From positions 9,047,573-9,111,572 of the forward strand of contig CM017568.1 of NCBI GenBank assembly GCA_007844125.1: a DNA stretch of 64,000 nucleotides, given 5' to 3'. The notes under the pieces are model-generated. The model was not told the DNA's origin and searched no databases. It was given only the letters and a program-made list of their open reading frames with translations. Each line of letters begins with the position of its first letter. Position 1 is the stretch's first letter. Positions 58,956 through 64,000 of this stretch are shown here, piece after piece. The translations under genes were made by a program, and so were the position numbers. The stretch comes from Sinonovacula constricta. Its lineage: Eukaryota > Mollusca > Bivalvia > Cardiida > Solecurtidae.

Positions 58956-61900
58956 AAAGTCTGTGTGGAACGGTCTCAAGCCGACCTGCCGTACATCAGA
59001 GATTTTACCAATAGGTCTTTTTCCGTCAATTAGCTGGCAATCACTAGCGTTACCTTTATTTGGTCATTGCGTTGTATTTCATAAACATAAACATGCAAAA
59101 CACATGGCAGAGATAATTTTATGTTATAAATACAGTTATTTGTATTTTGCATTAAGTGTTCTACTGAAATTAAATTCTAAAAATAGTTATTTTAGTCGGA
59201 AAAGTACAGTTATAATTACGATTGCTTAAATAGCATTTTTAAATAATAATTGCAGAGATCTGTACCTTTGCTAGCTTGTACATGTCGTATCGCAGAACTT
59301 TGAATAGTCAGAATAGAATTCTGAGCCAGGAATGCATTGATATAGACTGCACTGATGTTAAGGTTCTCATCCATGTTGTGTACGATGTCTGTGATGTTGT
59401 TTTTCCACGTAGCTGCTACAAAAGAGATAAGTATTAATTAACCACAAAGATTAAGACAAGAATAAAAGAAAACAACATTACTAGTTTCTTATGTATTAAT
59501 TTGATATATTAATTGTTTCTTTAGTATTACAGGAGAGAACACTTTTATTGTATATCACATTGATAAGGATAAAGGTTTTTGAGGGACAGATAGCAGTATT
59601 GTGCATTTGTTGTATGTACAGTCTTCCCAAAACTAGTTTTTTTTTCAAAACTGAGAAATGTGATACGAAATTGGAATCAATTTAAGTCCTCGTGCACTCA
59701 TATCACTACGATGCTTATTCAAAGCACACATTCATGTATTTATTCATACAATCGATATTCATAACATTTCTGACATTGTATTACAAATAATGGGAACGTG
59801 AAAGAAACCTCTGACACTACAGTATCTGCCAACCAAAATCTTTTTCCATTGCACTCCAATGCTTTTCTTCATTCTTCATCAGTGATTGCTAGCGATCAAA
59901 TTGCGCCTCCTGTTTAACTTAGTGTCAATGACTTTATGCAATTTTTTTCTATTGTGTCGAAGGCAACGAGTTCTTTGGCCCGTTTTATATCACTTTTATG
60001 CCTGCTGTTTCTGTTAACAATAGTTGGGTTTTTTTTATATTATTAGCATATCGCGTGACTTTAGGCGTATTCGGAACATACCCTAGAAATCCACGGAGTA
60101 ACGATGATCGACCTGCTTGATTCTAAATGTAAACAAAAAGACTTATCATTCTATGAAAGGAAGATAAAAATCGACACATTCAACGGTCAATTGCAAACAA
60201 AACTGTACATATGTGGTGAGTTTTTCAACGGTTGTTTTTTTTTGGTAATTTTCGGGGAAAATCTCAGGAATAAATAGAGGACATTTGTTGATTTCGGAGT
60301 AAAATCGCATTGTATTTTTCCAAACTTTGCCGCTCTTGAAAATATTATTTTTTAGGCTCACGAGTAGATATTTAATACGATCTTACAGCAAAATTATCAA
60401 AATAAATAACACCACTTCTACTCTGTCTAAAGTAAAATCATTTTTTTCTCTGTAGTGAAAATAACACCTTAAACTTTTCACTCAAGTAATTTCACTAATA
60501 GCATATATATTTCAACAATAAGCACGAAAGAAAGACTACATTTTCAGATATTTAAATTTATTTTGGGTAGCTTGCATACTTTTATAACATTTAATCAAGT
60601 TAACTGAAGCCATTGAAAAATTATTTCGAATGTGTTAATGGTTTTAACATGAAATTGTTATATATTTATAATCCAATATAGATTATAGATAATAATATAC
60701 ATTCGATATGATGGATATATTTCTGCTTTGAATCGATGTTATGCCAACCAGTGTAACCAGTGTAACTAATTTAAATGGATCTTCTTTGTTGATAAAAAAA
60801 TCAATCCGTGGTAAATATTTAAATACGAATCATTTGACGGACAAGACTGCAAGAAATTGCCTCGTTTAATATTTCATTCTAGACCTACCTTCTTCAAGAA
60901 ATAATGACAATACTTGCAGTCACGCACACCACGTTTCGACACTTATTTCTGTCACGTCCTCTTAATATATTGTCAAGATTTCCTGTCTTTTATCTGAATG
61001 ATTAAATTTGAATGTTGTCTTACTTAAGATATCTGTTTTACAAGGTACGAAATATCTAAAACTCACATGACTGTTTTTATGAATCATTATTTAATCATTA
61101 TATTATCAGATGTATTTTAAGATCTGTTTGAAGTCAAAGTTTACATGCTTAATGACCAAAAGAATGCACAATTAAGCATTGTAACAACAAATAAAACACT
61201 TTTTATTTAACTACTTTAAAATACAAATGCTAGGCATGATTTTTCACATTTATAAAAGAGGCATTAAAATTAATATTATTAGTATGATAACATTTGATCA
61301 TTTTATGATGGTACAAATCGATAATGTTGACAACCGTGAACATGTTGTCATAAAATGCATTGATGCTTATTTTTATCTAAATGTATTGAAATGAATAATG
61401 TCAACATTTTGAGGGTCATTTAAATCTCGACAATTCACTAGAAAGCCTTCAGGCAATTTCAACCGGAACTAAGATTCAGAAACCTTGTAACCCACGCTAG
61501 ACTCCATGAGAACACTTTTATTTGAATTGAACTATATCCTTAAGCACAATCTGCTTTTTAGTGATTACATCTTCAACTGAATAGAATCTTTCTATTCAGA
61601 AACACAATGTGTATTTTTAATAATAATTAAAACTTCTTATAACAAAGCAAATTTATCGTAATTAAGCTTTATAGTTTAGTTAGATTGGTCTTATCGCATG
61701 TGTTGAAAGAGAAATAGTGATTCTCCAACTATTTCAAGCTTAAATGGTGCCATTTTAAATTAAAGGCGCCTGCTTTCATATAAACAATCATATCTGAAAA
61801 TAAAACATATTCCCATAAGGAAAACAGTTTTTAGATTTCCTATAATGAATAGTAACATTCCAAGAAGCGTCTGAGTAAACAAAGTAGTTTATAATGTGTC

Positions 61901-62084
61901 AGCAGTTTCCTGGTCACAAATCTATGACCCCTTTTGAATAATGACATCAGTAAAAGGTGTGTAGTGACGCAATTAAAATATTTTCCACATGATATTTTTT
62001 AAAACATAAAAGTAATTTGTCTATTGTACATACACACATTCATGATTGTAAAGAAAAAATACATATTGGAAACAATGACAAAAT
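58956..62084. other. long gene-free stretch
   Basis: AT-rich sequence. The ORF tail to 59.23 kb and the minus ORF at 60.15-60.36 kb show no domain. No RNA or repeat signal seen. Confidence 0.5.
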
Positions 62085-62225
62085 GGTCAGAGAAGAAGTG
62101 TTAATGGTTATAGCATCTTGTTCTTGTGAAGATGGAATTGAAGTGCCAGTGAACATTCTTTGTTCGTGAAAGGAAATACACGTTACAATCCTGATAGGCT
62201 CAAGTAAATGACAACTGTTAATATA
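62085..62225 (+). repeat. dispersed repeat family copy (block A)
   Basis: GTGAAGATGGAATTGAAG, AAAGGAAATACACGTTACAATCC and AGTAAATGACAAC match block A and the start of block B at 54.86-54.95 kb with small changes. Confidence 0.75.
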
Positions 62226-62263
62226 TAAAACTTTACCAATATCCATTTGTATTCATGTTAGAA

Positions 62264-63290
62264 CAGAACAGAACAATCTATTATTTGTCTCAACGTGTAC
62301 ATTGTACATAGTTGCAACATACTTGCAATGAACGTTACTGTCACTGATCAACAAGTCTTCTCAAACGCACATACAAACACAAACACAAACGCATACATGC
62401 ACGCTTGCATACTAATACATACACACGTACTCAATCGCATTTATCAAAAAGGAAAAGACACACCAACACTCCTCACACCACTTCATACACCTTCGCATAC
62501 AAACAGTGTAGTTGGAAACATGCAATAGTTACAATACGTAAGTGTTAATTATAATATTATCATATAAAATGCTTTGTATTTTCATTTATAAAATAATAAA
62601 TCCCCCCTCCACCCTCCATCCCCCCCCCCCCTCCCCAAAAGAAAAAAAAGGAAAAAAGAGAATATTTTAATCAAGATAAACTTTTTGTGTGAGAATATCG
62701 CTGTTCTTTCGATAATCTAAAGCTTCCTTTATATAGTTTGCATTGTTTATCAATATTTCCTTTTTATCAGAATTTAACATCTCACAAAATTTAATAAAAC
62801 GTTTTACGTAGAATTTTCTATTTAGTAAGCGTTTTCTGATTTCATTGTAAGCTGGACAGATAAAAAAAAGAAATGATACTCATCCGCAATATCGTTTTTA
62901 TCACAAGAAGTGAAGATATTTATACAATATCTAAGGTTTCTATCAATTCTATTTCTGCCATATCGTCCAGACTCAATTTTTAAAGAATGTGACGATAGGG
63001 GCAATTTAGCGAGATAATATCTTAATTTTTTGGCACTATATTAAGGTAATTTTCAAAGGTAAAAACTGTTCTGTTAGTATGAAAATAATACACGACTAAC
63101 TGACAGATCGCTATTCCAGAGTTGTACAAACCAATCTATTATTCTTTTTTTAAATAATAAACAAAAGTCTTTTGGATTCACTGAATAAGGGTCAATAAAT
63201 ACATTGCTAAACCCATACTGATCTAGCAATCTTTTTTTTACATTTGATACCCAATTAACTTTACCTCTTTAACAATCACCTAGCATGTTA
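62264..63290 (-). pseudogene. LINE relic C, 5'-truncated 3' end
   Basis: On the minus strand from 63290: NWVSNVKKRLLDQYGFSNVF, KDFCLLFKKRIIDWFVQLWN, SDLSVSRVLFSY, then LSSHSLKIESGRYGRNRIDR, RYCINIFTSCDKNDIADEYH and KFYVKRFIKFCEMLNSDKK. This is the post-RT region and C-terminal zinc knuckle (Cys/His spacing partly kept, first C of a CxxC lost) of an APE-type LINE. A 3' untranslated region with CA-rich and C-rich tracts follows, ending in GTTCTGTTCTGTTCT at 62278-62264, a short tandem tail typical of several LINE clades. Two or three stops break the frame. The 5' truncation is usual for failed target-primed reverse transcription. Confidence 0.85.
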
Positions 63291-64000
63291 GCATGTTAGA
63301 GAAATATAACTTTCGTAATAAAAAAAGTTAAGCGAAATACTGGATTGTGGAAGAAATATGTATATTCTCGTGTTTCCTTCTCGAAACGGACGTAAACATG
63401 CGGATTTAATATTTAACACTCTGACTCGTTTAAAGCTGTCTTTTGAGGGATTTTAGTTATGAAGTCTTCATGTCGACTCAACTCAATATTTGTTATTAAA
63501 TGTTTACTTGCGAAGTGTGATATATAGAAAATGCATATCTTCGAAACAGGACATAATCTTTATGTACGTTATATACACTTAACCGAAAATGTCTTCACAA
63601 CTTAAAAACTAAACTAAAAATATCATTTGCAAGTACACAAACACGCCTTAAAAATAATTTGTTGTACAAACTTTGTTTTTCAAAAAGAGCATACATACAG
63701 AGCAATATATTGGTTTACAGTAATTAAACATGTTAAGAAAGTCTTTTTTATTGGTTATTATTAATTACCCACCTTATATAAATGATTGTCGCTAATCTTT
63801 TGCTTATGTGAGTTAGTAATTAAATATATACTTTCATATGAGCATAAAACGAAGATATGGGGAGTTGTGGTGCAACAAAATGAAATCCTCGCAGAAATTA
63901 ACTAATAATAAACTATAATAAAAATGCATGTCACTTTCGAGTAAAGCGATTTTAAAGCGTTCCATAAATCAATAAAACGTAATTGCATGGATTTAAGCTG
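63291..64000. other. no gene seen
   Basis: AT-rich sequence to the end of the window with nothing recognised. Confidence 0.5.

Noticed and set aside
58852..59229. 125-codon plus-strand ORF
   Set aside because: Its first third is tandem repeat sequence and the rest is hydrophobic, AT-derived and without a domain or splice context.

Overview
This is an AT-rich eukaryotic window, most likely from an aquatic invertebrate and plausibly a bivalve or other mollusc. The reasons are the lack of long ORFs, several GT-AG introns, tRNA-derived SINE heads, long microsatellites, and the mix of element families (PIF/Harbinger, Crypton-type tyrosine recombinase, Gypsy, APE-type LINEs, a YqaJ-exonuclease transposon). 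The species cannot be fixed from the sequence alone. I recognise no intact host protein-coding gene and no rRNA or canonical tRNA gene. Nearly every coding signal is a fragment of a mobile element, and almost all short ORFs in the window look like chance.

Layout. 0-10 kb: intergenic DNA with a TA microsatellite, a Harbinger transposase fragment (about 3.1-3.55 kb) and the 3' part of a Gypsy pol gene on the minus strand (about 5.0-6.0 kb). 10-27 kb: an unassigned candidate exon, a CAT microsatellite, two inverted repeat arms (11.84-12.05 and 14.31-14.52 kb) around a small MITE, a tRNA-type SINE at 19.2 kb, a 38-bp satellite at 21.3 kb and a small GC-richer island at 23.4 kb. 28.1-31.7 kb: the most notable object, a 3,582-bp DNA transposon with identical 74-bp terminal inverted repeats, a 5-bp target duplication and two converging, intron-bearing gene remnants, one of which carries a YqaJ/lambda-exonuclease domain. 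32.8-34.6 kb: a complete but internally deleted PIF/Harbinger element with a TAA duplication, a MADF-type gene and a fused, frameshifted transposase. 35-46 kb: simple repeats, a 44-bp tandem array, a tyrosine recombinase relic, a palindromic MITE and a LINE relic that itself carries a 101-bp insertion with a 14-bp target duplication. 47-64 kb: long microsatellites, copies of a dispersed low-copy repeat, tRNA-type SINE remnants, a nested tandem repeat and two more minus-strand LINE relics.

The window reads as a graveyard of elements of different ages. The YqaJ element and the Harbinger element both kept pristine ends while their genes decayed or were deleted. That pattern fits non-autonomous copies moved by proteins supplied elsewhere. 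Target-primed retroposition is visible as the small insertion inside the older LINE.
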